A DNA stretch of 21,041 nucleotides from VGRW01 sp041498295. Its GTDB lineage: Bacteria > Myxococcota_A > UBA9160 > SZUA-336. Made by a program: the position numbers and the translations under genes. Under the pieces are notes generated by a model. It was not told the origin of the DNA, searched no databases, and was given only the letters and a program-made list of their open reading frames with translations. How positions within the stretch are numbered: position 1 is the stretch's first letter; every line of letters starts with the position of its first letter. Where the stretch lies: assembly GCA_041498295.1 (NCBI GenBank), contig JBGQIB010000073.1, positions 1 through 21,041 on the forward strand, read 5' to 3'. Below are positions 8,737 through 17,829 of the stretch, one piece after another.

Positions 8737-9044
8737 TGGGCGACATTTCCCCATTCCAGTTTCAGGTCGTCGCGGCGCTGATCTTCTTGATCGGCGTCGC
8801 CGGCGTACTCACGCGCCGTAACATGATCGTGATGTTCATGTGCATCGAACTCATGCTGAACGCCGCGAACCTGTCGCTGGTCGCATTCAGTCGCGAGATC
8901 GGCGACGACCAGGGGCAGATCTTCGCGTTCCTCGTGATGGTGGTGGCGGCCGTCGAGGTCGCCGTCGGGCTCGCCATCATCATCAGCCTGGTGCGCAACC
9001 GCGACACGGTGAACATCGAAGACGCGAGTCAGATGAAGTGGTAG
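8736..9044 (+). CDS. nuoK: NADH-quinone oxidoreductase subunit K (NuoK)
   Basis: A 102-residue membrane subunit of complex I with three transmembrane helices, related to MrpC of multisubunit antiporters. The two intramembrane glutamates needed for proton translocation are in place: Glu38 in the MCIELMLNAANL helix and Glu74 in the VVAAVEVAVGLAI helix. The ATG at 8736 shares one base with the nuoJ stop, so translation is coupled. A gap of 7 bases separates its stop from the nuoL start. Confidence 0.96.
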   Translation: MGDISPFQFQVVAALIFLIGVAGVLTRRNMIVMFMCIELMLNAANLSLVAFSREIGDDQGQIFAFLVMVVAAVEVAVGLAIIISLVRNRDTVNIEDASQMKW

Positions 9045-9051
9045 AGAACGC

Positions 9052-11094
<2,043 letters not shown>

Positions 11095-11095
11095 C

Positions 11096-12718
11096 ATGGA
11101 CGCGTTCCTCGACTCACTGCTCCGCGAGCACCTGCTCAGCGCGATCACGTTCCTGCCGCTCGCGACCGCGCTCGTGCTCGCCCTCGCCGAGGGCATCGCC
11201 GGTCTGCCCGAGTCGGTGTGGAAGTGGACGTCGCTCGGATCGTCGCTCGTCGGGGCCGCGCTCACGCTCTTGCTCTGGCAGCGCTTCGATCCGGCGGCGA
11301 GCGGGCTGCAGCTGGTCGAGCACGCGGCTTGGATCCCCGACTACGGGATTCACTACACGATGGGCGTCGACGGCATCGCGCTCTTGCTCGGCGCTCTGAC
11401 GAGCTTCCTCCTGCCGATCGTGCTCATCGCCTCGTGGACCGACATCGCGAAGCGCGTGCGCTCGTTCCTGTTCTTCATGATGGCGCTGCAGACGGGCATG
11501 CTCGGCGCGTTCTTCGCGCTCGACCTGTTCCTCTTCTACGTGTTCTGGGAAACGATGCTCATCCCGATGTATTTCATCATCGGGATCTGGGGCGGGCCGC
11601 GCCGGATCTACGCCACCGTCAAGCTCTTCATCTACACCATGGTGGGTAGCCTCTTGATGCTGGTGGGCATCGTCGTGCTCGCATGGCTCCACCAACAACA
11701 GTTCGGGTCACTCACGTTCGAGTACTTCGGCGTCGGGCCGGCGACCGGTATCCTCGATCTCCAGATTCCGACCGAGGGCGGCGTGTGGTGGCAGCGGCAG
11801 GGCTTCCTGTTCGGCGTATTCGCGCTCGCGTTCGCGATCAAGGTGCCGATGTTTCCGTTCCACACCTGGCTGCCCGACGCGCACGTCGAGGCGCCGACGC
11901 CGGGCTCCGCGGTGCTCGCCGGTGTCTTGCTGAAGCTCGGCACGTTCGGCTTCGTGCGCTACGCGCTGCCGCTCTTTCCGCAGGCCGCGTTCGACTATGC
12001 GCCGTGGATGGTCGGGCTCGCGCTGGTCGGCATCGTCTACGGCGCGCTCGTCGCAATGGTGCAGAGCGACTTCAAGAAGCTGGTCGCGTACTCGTCGGTC
12101 TCGCACATGGGCTTCATCGTGCTGGGCCTGTTCGCGATGAATCCGCAAGGTATCTCGGGCGCCGTGCTGCAGATGGTGAACCACGGCGTCTCGACGGGCG
12201 CGCTGTTCATCCTCGTCGGCATGATCTACGAGCGCCGCCACGTGCGCGAGCTCGACGCGTTCGGCGGGCTCGCGCGCACGATGCCCGTGTACACGACGTT
12301 CTTCGTGATCGCGACCATGAGCTCGATCGGGCTGCCCGGCTTGAATGGCTTCGTCGGTGAGTTCCTGATCCTGCTCGGCGCGTTCCAGCACCTGCGCTGG
12401 TCGGCCGTGATCGCGACGAGCGGCGTCATACTCTCGGCCGTGTACATGCTCTGGGCGGTGCGGCGCGTGTTCTTCGGCCCGCTCGTCCACGAGGCGAACC
12501 GAGTGCTCAAGGATTTGTCGGCGCGCGAGAAGCTCGTGGGGGTCGCGCTCGTGATTCCGATGATCTGGATCGGCGTGCATCCGTCGACGTTCACCAACCC
12601 GCTCGATCGCGCGGTGACCGAGCTCATCGAGACCATGACCAAGCGCGTGCCGGACATGGCGGCACGAGTGCCGCAGCGCCAGGCCGCGGTTGCGCTCGAC
12701 GCGGAGACGGGCGAATGA
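11096..12718 (+). CDS. nuoM: NADH-quinone oxidoreductase subunit M (NuoM)
   Basis: The middle antiporter-like, proton-pumping subunit of complex I, 540 residues with about fourteen helices. The key residues are seen: Glu152 in FWETMLIPMYFIIGIWGG (the NuoM Glu144 equivalent of E. coli), Lys249 in FAIKVPMFPFHTWLPDAHVEAPT, and the DFKKLVAYSSVSHMGFIVLG motif. The C-terminus ends with a hydrophilic tail of about 35 residues (TMTKRVPDMAARVPQ...), slightly longer than in E. coli. The ATG at 11096 follows an AGGGG box at 11083-11087. The stop overlaps the nuoN start as ATGA. Confidence 0.97.
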   Translation: MDAFLDSLLREHLLSAITFLPLATALVLALAEGIAGLPESVWKWTSLGSSLVGAALTLLLWQRFDPAASGLQLVEHAAWIPDYGIHYTMGVDGIALLLGALTSFLLPIVLIASWTDIAKRVRSFLFFMMALQTGMLGAFFALDLFLFYVFWETMLIPMYFIIGIWGGPRRIYATVKLFIYTMVGSLLMLVGIVVLAWLHQQQFGSLTFEYFGVGPATGILDLQIPTEGGVWWQRQGFLFGVFALAFAIKVPMFPFHTWLPDAHVEAPTPGSAVLAGVLLKLGTFGFVRYALPLFPQAAFDYAPWMVGLALVGIVYGALVAMVQSDFKKLVAYSSVSHMGFIVLGLFAMNPQGISGAVLQMVNHGVSTGALFILVGMIYERRHVRELDAFGGLARTMPVYTTFFVIATMSSIGLPGLNGFVGEFLILLGAFQHLRWSAVIATSGVILSAVYMLWAVRRVFFGPLVHEANRVLKDLSAREKLVGVALVIPMIWIGVHPSTFTNPLDRAVTELIETMTKRVPDMAARVPQRQAAVALDAETGE

Positions 12719-14274
12719 TCCCGCAGCTCGACGTCTGGGCGGTCGCGCCGATGATGCCCGTCGCGCTGGGCGTGCTCGTATTGCCGCTCTTCGACGTGTT
12801 TCTGCTGCGCCGCGGCAGCCTGCTCGGACAGCCGCTCAGTCCCGCGCGCCGCAGCACCTATCTCGCGGCTGTGAGTCTCTTGTTCCTGAGCGCGTCACTG
12901 CTCGTGACCATGAATGCGTTCTCGCAGCCGGTGCGCACGTTCAATCCCGAGAACCCGATGGTGCGCATGGACGGCGTCGCCCTGTTCCTGTGCGCGGTGG
13001 TGCAGATCGGCGCGATGCTCACCGTGCTCGCCAGCAGCAAGTATCTCGAGCACGTGCACTCGAATTGGGGCGAGTTCTATACGCTCGTGCTCTCGTCCGT
13101 GACCGGCATGATGTTCCTGGCCGCGGCCTCGGATCTGCTCATGCTGTTTCTCGCGCTCGAGCTGATGAGCATCCCGGTCTACGCGCTCGCCGGCTTCCAC
13201 CGCGCGTCGCTGCGCTCGAACGAGTCCGCAGTGAAGTATTTCCTGATCGGCTCGTTCGCGTCGGGTCTCTTGCTCTACGGCTCGGCGCTGTTGTACGGCG
13301 CCACCGGGTCACTCGCGCTGTCGGAGATCGCGACCAGCTTCGACCCCGAGAACGCGCTCGACCTGTGCGGCGCGGGGCTGGTGTTGACCGGCCTCGCATT
13401 CAAGATCTCGTCGGTGCCGTTCCACCAGTGGGCGCCGGACACCTACGAAGGCGCGCCGACGCCGATCTCGGGCTTCATGGCGACGACCGTGAAGGTGGCC
13501 GCGTTCGGCGTGCTCGTGCGCGTGGTGGCGGTCGCGCTCCAGCCCGCGTCGGATTCGATCGTGCCCGTGCTCTGGGTGCTCTCGGTGCTCAGCATGACGG
13601 TCGGGAACGTCATGGCGCTGATTCAGCGCAACACCAAGCGGATGCTCGCGTACTCGTCGATCGCGCACGCCGGCTACATCCTGATCGGCGTGCTGGTCGG
13701 CGGCGAGGCCGGTACGCGCGCGGTCCTGTTCTATCTCTTGAGTTACACGTTCATGACGATTGGCGCGTTCACGGTCGTCGCGGTGCTCGCGCGCGACGGG
13801 CGCGAGTACGACGCGCTCGATGACTTGGCGGGTCTCGGGCAGACGCGGCCGTTCCTCGCGGTCGTGATGTCGGTCTGCATGTTCTCGCTGCTCGGCATGC
13901 CCGCGACGGCCGGCTTCGTCGGGAAGTTCCTGCTCTTCAGCGCGGCCGTGCAGCAGGGGATCGCGACCGGGAGCTCCTCGCTCGTCTGGCTGGTCGTGAT
14001 CGCGGTTCTGAACAGCGCCCTCTCGCTCGGGTACTACCTGCGCGTGCCGGCGATCATGTTCTTCCAGCCGCCGCGCGAGGACGTACAGTCGAGCGCGCCG
14101 GGCTCGTTCGAAGCCATCGTCCTGGTCACGTGCGCCGCGGCGATCCTGCTGCTCGGACTCATGCCGCAGGACGCGCTCCCGTTCCTCGTCTCACTCCTGC
14201 ACATGCCGGACGTGAACGTGCTGCAGCTCGCCTCGGACGCCGCGGCATCGCTCGCCGGTGCGGCTTCACCCTAG
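12715..14274 (+). CDS. nuoN: NADH-quinone oxidoreductase subunit N (NuoN)
   Basis: The antiporter-like subunit of complex I nearest the quinone end, 519 residues and about fourteen helices. Glu149 in MLFLALELMSIPVYALAGF and Lys230 in LAFKISSVPFHQWAPDTYEGAPTPISGFMATTVK match the conserved proton-channel residues. The RNTKRMLAYSSIAHAGYILIG motif follows. It is the last gene of the operon, with its ATG overlapping the nuoM stop. The stop at 14272-14274 is followed by the gene-free repeat region, and the next gene converges on it. Confidence 0.97.
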   Translation: MIPQLDVWAVAPMMPVALGVLVLPLFDVFLLRRGSLLGQPLSPARRSTYLAAVSLLFLSASLLVTMNAFSQPVRTFNPENPMVRMDGVALFLCAVVQIGAMLTVLASSKYLEHVHSNWGEFYTLVLSSVTGMMFLAAASDLLMLFLALELMSIPVYALAGFHRASLRSNESAVKYFLIGSFASGLLLYGSALLYGATGSLALSEIATSFDPENALDLCGAGLVLTGLAFKISSVPFHQWAPDTYEGAPTPISGFMATTVKVAAFGVLVRVVAVALQPASDSIVPVLWVLSVLSMTVGNVMALIQRNTKRMLAYSSIAHAGYILIGVLVGGEAGTRAVLFYLLSYTFMTIGAFTVVAVLARDGREYDALDDLAGLGQTRPFLAVVMSVCMFSLLGMPATAGFVGKFLLFSAAVQQGIATGSSSLVWLVVIAVLNSALSLGYYLRVPAIMFFQPPREDVQSSAPGSFEAIVLVTCAAAILLLGLMPQDALPFLVSLLHMPDVNVLQLASDAAASLAGAASP

Positions 14275-14300
14275 GGTTACTCGCGCGGCCGAGCGCGGCG

Positions 14301-14380
14301 CGCCGCTTCGCTGTTTCGCTCGGAATGCGTTCCTCGGCGAACGCTGACATTCGGGCCTCACTCAAACGCTCGCTACGCGC
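14301..14380 (+). repeat. Left arm of long imperfect inverted repeat
   Basis: An 80-base element whose reverse complement recurs at 14551-14630. The outer 27 bases (14301-14327) and inner 33 bases (14348-14380) match the other arm exactly; the 20-base core (14328-14347) does not. The core and its flanks can fold: GAATG at 14323-14327 pairs with CATTC at 14348-14352, and CGTTC at 14328-14332 pairs with GAACG at 14339-14343. It looks like one unit of a dispersed palindromic (REP/BIME-like) family, but I can see only this pair. Confidence 0.8.
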
Positions 14381-14497
14381 GCCGCGCTCGGCCTTCTTGC
14401 CGCCTCAAGAGCGGAGCCCGACGTGCTGAAGCTCGCCGCCGATCGTATCGCGCAGGCGGGCGAAGTCCTGTTGTCAGGCGGCAGTTGCCTGCGCGAT

Positions 14498-14518
14498 GGA
14501 AGTCGTCGGGTGACTTCC
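14498..14518. terminator. Short hairpin, possible terminator of nuo operon
   Basis: GGAAGTC at 14498-14504 and GACTTCC at 14512-14518 form a perfect 7-bp stem with a 7-base loop, inside the repeat spacer. No T-run follows on either strand, so it is not a classic intrinsic terminator. Its position between two convergent genes makes a bidirectional stop signal plausible. Confidence 0.3.
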
Positions 14519-14550
14519 GGCCAGCGATGCTCACCGCGGCCGCGCGGGCC

Positions 14551-14630
14551 GCGCGTAGCGAGCGTTTGAGTGAGGCCCGAATGCCTGCCTTCACCGAGCA
14601 GACCATTCCGAGCGAAACAGCGAAGCGGCG
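14551..14630 (-). repeat. Right arm of long imperfect inverted repeat
   Basis: The reverse-complement partner of 14301-14380, with exact blocks at 14551-14583 (33 bases) and 14604-14630 (27 bases). Its 20-base core (14584-14603) differs from the left core yet is also self-complementary: CTGC at 14585-14588 pairs with GCAG at 14598-14601, inside the shared GAATG/CATTC pair. Core length is the same in both arms. The arm ends about 30 bases before the hydrolase stop codon. Confidence 0.8.
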
Positions 14631-14659
14631 CAGCCCGCGCGGCCGCGCCCCGCTCGACC

Positions 14660-15538
14660 TCAGGCGCGCAGCCACTTCCTGAGGATCTCGTTCACTTTCT
14701 CGGGCGCATCTTGCTGCACCCAGTGAGACGCGTCCGGCAGGCGGCGCAGGGTCAGGTTCGGGACGAACTCTTCGATCCCCTCGAGTGTCTCGACGCCGAG
14801 CGCGCTGTCTTGCTCGCCCCAGATGACCAAGGTCGGCGCGTCGATCTTCGGGTAACCGAGGCTGCGCTGGCGGCGGCCGCCGCCGCCCGAGAGCAGCGCG
14901 CGATAGTAATTCAGCATCGCGGTGAGTGCGCCCGGCTGCAGGGCGGCGCGGCGGTATACGTCGAGCACTTCCTCGGGGAAGTTCTCCTTGTGCACCGCCA
15001 TGTCGAGGAACGCCCGGCCGATCATGGTGGCGCCGCGCGCGCCGAGTGCTTTCTCGGGGAGCCACGGCAGCTGGAAGAACAGCATGTACCAGGAGCGCAG
15101 CCACTGGCGCACGCCGCGCCGCAGCGCGCGCTCGTAGCACGCGGGGTGGGGCAGGTTCATGACGACGAGTCGCGACAGCGGGCGCACGCGGCGCAACGCG
15201 AACAGCCAAGCGATCACTCCACCCCAGTCGTGACCGATGAGTAGCGTCTCGCGCGCGCCCGATGCGTCGATCAGCGCCGCGACGTCGTCCATGAGGCGCT
15301 CGAGCGCGTACTCCTCGCGGCCGACGGGGCGATCCGTCTCGCCGTAGCCACGCAGGTCGGGCGCCCACGCGAGCCAACCTTCTTCGGCCAACACCGGGAG
15401 CTGATGGCGCCACGAGAACGCGAGCTCCGGGAAGCCGTGCAGACACAGCGCGAGGCGGTCTCCGCTGCCTGCCGCCAACACGTTGAAGCGTAGGCCGTTG
15501 GCGGAGATCCGCTCCGTGCGCACGCCCGGCTGAAGCAT
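14660..15538 (-). CDS. Alpha/beta hydrolase, epoxide hydrolase-like
   Basis: A 292-residue alpha/beta-hydrolase-fold protein that would open epoxides (or act on related substrates) through an alkyl-enzyme ester. Visible are the oxyanion-hole motif HGFPE at 34-38, the nucleophile elbow GHDWGG with Asp104, a cap domain with Tyr151 (SWYMLFFQLPWLPE) and the NYYRA pair at 210-214 that can supply the ring-opening tyrosines, the acid Asp244 in WGEQDSAL, and the base His272 in DASHWVQQDAPE. An Asp nucleophile with both cap tyrosines favours an epoxide hydrolase over a dehalogenase or a serine hydrolase. An AGGGTG box 5 bases upstream supports the ATG at 15538. It stands alone and is divergent from the MgtC-like gene. 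The natural substrate is unknown. Confidence 0.88.
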   Translation of the reverse strand: MLQPGVRTERISANGLRFNVLAAGSGDRLALCLHGFPELAFSWRHQLPVLAEEGWLAWAPDLRGYGETDRPVGREEYALERLMDDVAALIDASGARETLLIGHDWGGVIAWLFALRRVRPLSRLVVMNLPHPACYERALRRGVRQWLRSWYMLFFQLPWLPEKALGARGATMIGRAFLDMAVHKENFPEEVLDVYRRAALQPGALTAMLNYYRALLSGGGGRRQRSLGYPKIDAPTLVIWGEQDSALGVETLEGIEEFVPNLTLRRLPDASHWVQQDAPEKVNEILRKWLRA

Positions 15539-15594
15539 GGCGGCACCCTAGCCGATCCGGCAACTTGGAGCCCGCTCGCGGCCGGCTCGAGTCG

Positions 15595-15608
15595 GGAGGA
15601 GAGACATT
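15595..15608 (+). promoter_or_regulatory. Strong ribosome binding site ahead of a probable ATT start
   Basis: GGAGGAGAG at 15595-15603 is close to the ideal anti-16S match. With GGAGG counted, the base at 15606 lies 6 bases downstream, and the in-frame codon there is ATT. The nearest standard start, TTG at 15627, is 27 bases away, too far for this site. This decides the start used for the MgtC-like gene. Confidence 0.55.
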
Positions 15609-16871
15609 CCGGACGTACTGCCCACGTTGTTGCCCACCTTCGTCGCGCTCTGCCTCGGCGCGCTCGTCGGTTTGGAGCGTCAGGTCGCGCAGACGGAGAG
15701 TCAAGGCGAGAAGGACTTCCCCGGGGTACGCACTTTTGCGTTCACCTCGCTGCTCGGCGCGCTCGCCGTGTTGGTCGCGAACGCGGTGCACCCCCTGCTC
15801 GCCGTGGCGATCTTCTTCGCGGACGCCGTGTTCCTGATCCTGCGGTACCGCTTCGATAGCGAGAAGAACTCCGATCCGGGCTACACCACGGAGACGGCGA
15901 GTCTCTGCACGTTCGCGGTCGGCGCGCTCGCGCAGACCGGCGAGCTGCTCGTCGCGACGATGGTGACCATCGTGATGGTCGTGCTCTTGCGCTCGAAGCG
16001 GACGCTGCACCGCGCGGCCGATCTGCTCTCGCCCGCGGACATGGAAGCGCTGATCCGCTTCCTGGTGATCTCGGGCATCGTGCTGCCGCTCCTGCCGGAC
16101 ACGGCGATCGATCCGACGTTCCAGGTGCTGCACCCGCGCGACGTGTGGCGCATGGTCGTGCTGATCTCGGGTCTCTCGTTCGTGGGCTACGTGCTCATGC
16201 GCGTGCGCGCCGGTCATGCGAGCTATGTGCTCACGGGACTTCTGGCCGGCCTCGTGTCGAGCACCGCGGCGACACTCGCCTATGCGCGCGCGGGCCGTGG
16301 CGTCGCGCACGCGCGCCACTACGAGTCACTGATCGCGCTCGCGGCTTCGACGGCGTTCCTGCGCATGGAGGTGACGCTCTGGCTGATCGCGCCGGAGCTC
16401 GCGAAACGCGTGCTTCTGCCGCTCGCAGCCATGGTCGCCGTCGGTCTCACGCTCGGCTTCACGCGCCACCAGCCGGAGCAGAAGGCGCCCGAGCGACACA
16501 AGTTCGAGAACCCGCTGACGATGCGCGTCGCGATCACGTTCGCCGCGATCTACGCGTCGGTGACTCTGTTGCTCGCGTACGCGCGCCAGGAGTTCGGCGA
16601 CGCGGGCGTCTACGCGGTCTCGGCCGTCGCCGCGCTGGTTGGCGCGGATGCGCCCGCGCTCTCGCTCGCGCGCCTGGTGCGCGAAGGGAATCTGCCCATC
16701 GAAACGGCGACCTTGGCGATCGTCGTCGTCGCGGTCTTCACGACGCTCGGCAAAGTGGCGATCCTCGCGTTCGTCGGACGCAGCCCGTTCGCACGGCGTG
16801 TCTCGGCGTCGCTGATGTCGGTCGCGGCGACTGGCGCGCTCGCGCTGATTCTCCTGCACCGCGTGGTGTAG
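15606..16871 (+). CDS. MgtC/SapB and DUF4010 family membrane protein
   Basis: A polytopic inner-membrane protein with about ten hydrophobic helices. The first 140 residues match the MgtC/SapB module: a first helix ending in LGALVGLERQ, then EKDFPGVRTFAFTSLLGAL and the YTTETASLCTFAVGAL region. The remainder is the DUF4010 half, with the GLLAGLVSSTAATLAYA helix as its most recognisable stretch. MgtC relatives are linked to magnesium stress and F-ATPase inhibition in pathogens; the role of this two-domain form is unknown. I place the start at ATT 15606 because of the ribosome site, giving 421 residues and a complete first helix. TTG at 15627 gives 414 residues. The frame is closed upstream by a stop at 15549-15551. 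The epimerase gene follows after 4 bases. Confidence 0.82.
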   Translation: MPDVLPTLLPTFVALCLGALVGLERQVAQTESQGEKDFPGVRTFAFTSLLGALAVLVANAVHPLLAVAIFFADAVFLILRYRFDSEKNSDPGYTTETASLCTFAVGALAQTGELLVATMVTIVMVVLLRSKRTLHRAADLLSPADMEALIRFLVISGIVLPLLPDTAIDPTFQVLHPRDVWRMVVLISGLSFVGYVLMRVRAGHASYVLTGLLAGLVSSTAATLAYARAGRGVAHARHYESLIALAASTAFLRMEVTLWLIAPELAKRVLLPLAAMVAVGLTLGFTRHQPEQKAPERHKFENPLTMRVAITFAAIYASVTLLLAYARQEFGDAGVYAVSAVAALVGADAPALSLARLVREGNLPIETATLAIVVVAVFTTLGKVAILAFVGRSPFARRVSASLMSVAATGALALILLHRVV

Positions 16872-16875
16872 GCGA

Positions 16876-17829
16876 GTGATCGTCGCCGTCACCGGCGCGA
16901 ACGGCTTCGTCGGCTCGCATATCGTGCGCGAGCTCCTGCGCCGCGGACACGAGGCCGTCGCGCTCGTGGGCGCGGACGTCGGCGACGCGAACCTGCGCGA
17001 CGTGCCGGTGAAGGCGCGCGAGCTCGACCTGCTCGACACCGTCTCTGTGCGCGCCGGGCTCGCGGGCTGCGACGCGGCGATCCACAGCGCGGCGTGTTAC
17101 GCGTTCTGGCTGCCCGACCCACGCGCCTTCTACCGCGTGAACGTCGACGGCACGCGCCACGTGCTCGACGCGGCGCGCGCGCTCGGGTTACGCAAAATGG
17201 TGTACACGAGTACCGGCGCGACGCTCGCCCCCGAGCGCGGCGGCTTTCGAGGTCACTACCGCGAATCGAAGGCGCAGGGCGAGAGACTCGTGCTCGCCGC
17301 CGCGGCGGCCGGCTTCCCCGCGGTCGTCGTGCATCCGACGACGGTGCTCGGGCCCGGTGATCGCCGGCCCACGCCGACGGGCAGCTTGATCGTCCACTAT
17401 CTCGCGCGCCGCATGAAGGTGTTCATCGAGATGGAGCAGAACGTCGTGCACGTGGAGGACGTCGCGGCGGGCCACGTGCTCGCGCTCGAGCGTGGCACGC
17501 CCGGCGAGCACTATGTGCTCGGCGGCGAGAATCTCTCGATGCGCACGCTGCTCGAGCTGCTCGCCGAGATCACCGGCATCCCCGCGCCGCGTTTTGCGCT
17601 GCCCAACGCGCTCGTCCTCGCGCTCGGCGCCGCGAACGAGTGGCTCTCGGACCACGTCACGCATCGGCCGCCGCTCATCGCTCGCGAGGCGGCGCTCCAC
17701 GCGCGCGACGCGCGCTATTTCGACGTGTCGAAGTCCGAACGCGAGCTCGGCTTCGCGCCGCGCGCCGCGCGCGAAGTGCTCGTCGATGCCGTCCGCTGGT
17801 TCGAGCAACTCACTTCGTCGCCGGCCTGA
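16876..17829 (+). CDS. NAD-dependent epimerase/dehydratase, HpnA-like
   Basis: A 317-residue extended short-chain dehydrogenase. The Rossmann loop TGANGFVGSH (6-15), the catalytic Ser112/Thr113 region (YTSTGAT), and Tyr128-x3-Lys132 (GHYRESK) are in place. The downstream blocks (HPTTVLGPGDRRPTPTG, NVVHVEDVAAGHVLALERG, EHYVLGGENLSMR) closely follow hopanoid-associated sugar epimerase HpnA, a family of uncertain reaction found with squalene-hopene cyclase genes. No other hopanoid gene is here, so I do not assign the symbol. The stretch between the Ser and Tyr motifs is roughly 15 residues shorter than I expect for HpnA. The start is GTG at 16876. The stop abuts the serS stop on the other strand. 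Confidence 0.87.
   Translation: MIVAVTGANGFVGSHIVRELLRRGHEAVALVGADVGDANLRDVPVKARELDLLDTVSVRAGLAGCDAAIHSAACYAFWLPDPRAFYRVNVDGTRHVLDAARALGLRKMVYTSTGATLAPERGGFRGHYRESKAQGERLVLAAAAAGFPAVVVHPTTVLGPGDRRPTPTGSLIVHYLARRMKVFIEMEQNVVHVEDVAAGHVLALERGTPGEHYVLGGENLSMRTLLELLAEITGIPAPRFALPNALVLALGAANEWLSDHVTHRPPLIAREAALHARDARYFDVSKSERELGFAPRAAREVLVDAVRWFEQLTSSPA

Larger units (their letters stand above)
14275..14659. other. 385-bp gene-free convergent region
   Basis: This gap lies between the ends of nuoN (plus) and the alpha/beta hydrolase (minus). It is dominated by the 80-bp inverted repeat described separately. The 170-bp spacer between the arms contains one clear short hairpin. Open frames through it exist but look like chance frames in GC-rich DNA. 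I see no tRNA or protein gene here. Confidence 0.7.

Noticed and set aside
14301..14630. Both repeat arms translate to a similar peptide (RRFAVSLGM...IRASLKRSLRA), perhaps a small protein gene
   Set aside because: The peptide similarity follows directly from the DNA repeat. The cores change amino acids freely while keeping base pairing, no start with a ribosome site is visible, and the frames run into unrelated sequence.
14373..16319. A 648-codon minus-strand open frame crossing the repeat, the hydrolase and the MgtC-like gene
   Set aside because: It is in the wrong frame for the hydrolase, crosses two clear genes and shows only Arg/Ala/His-rich sequence.
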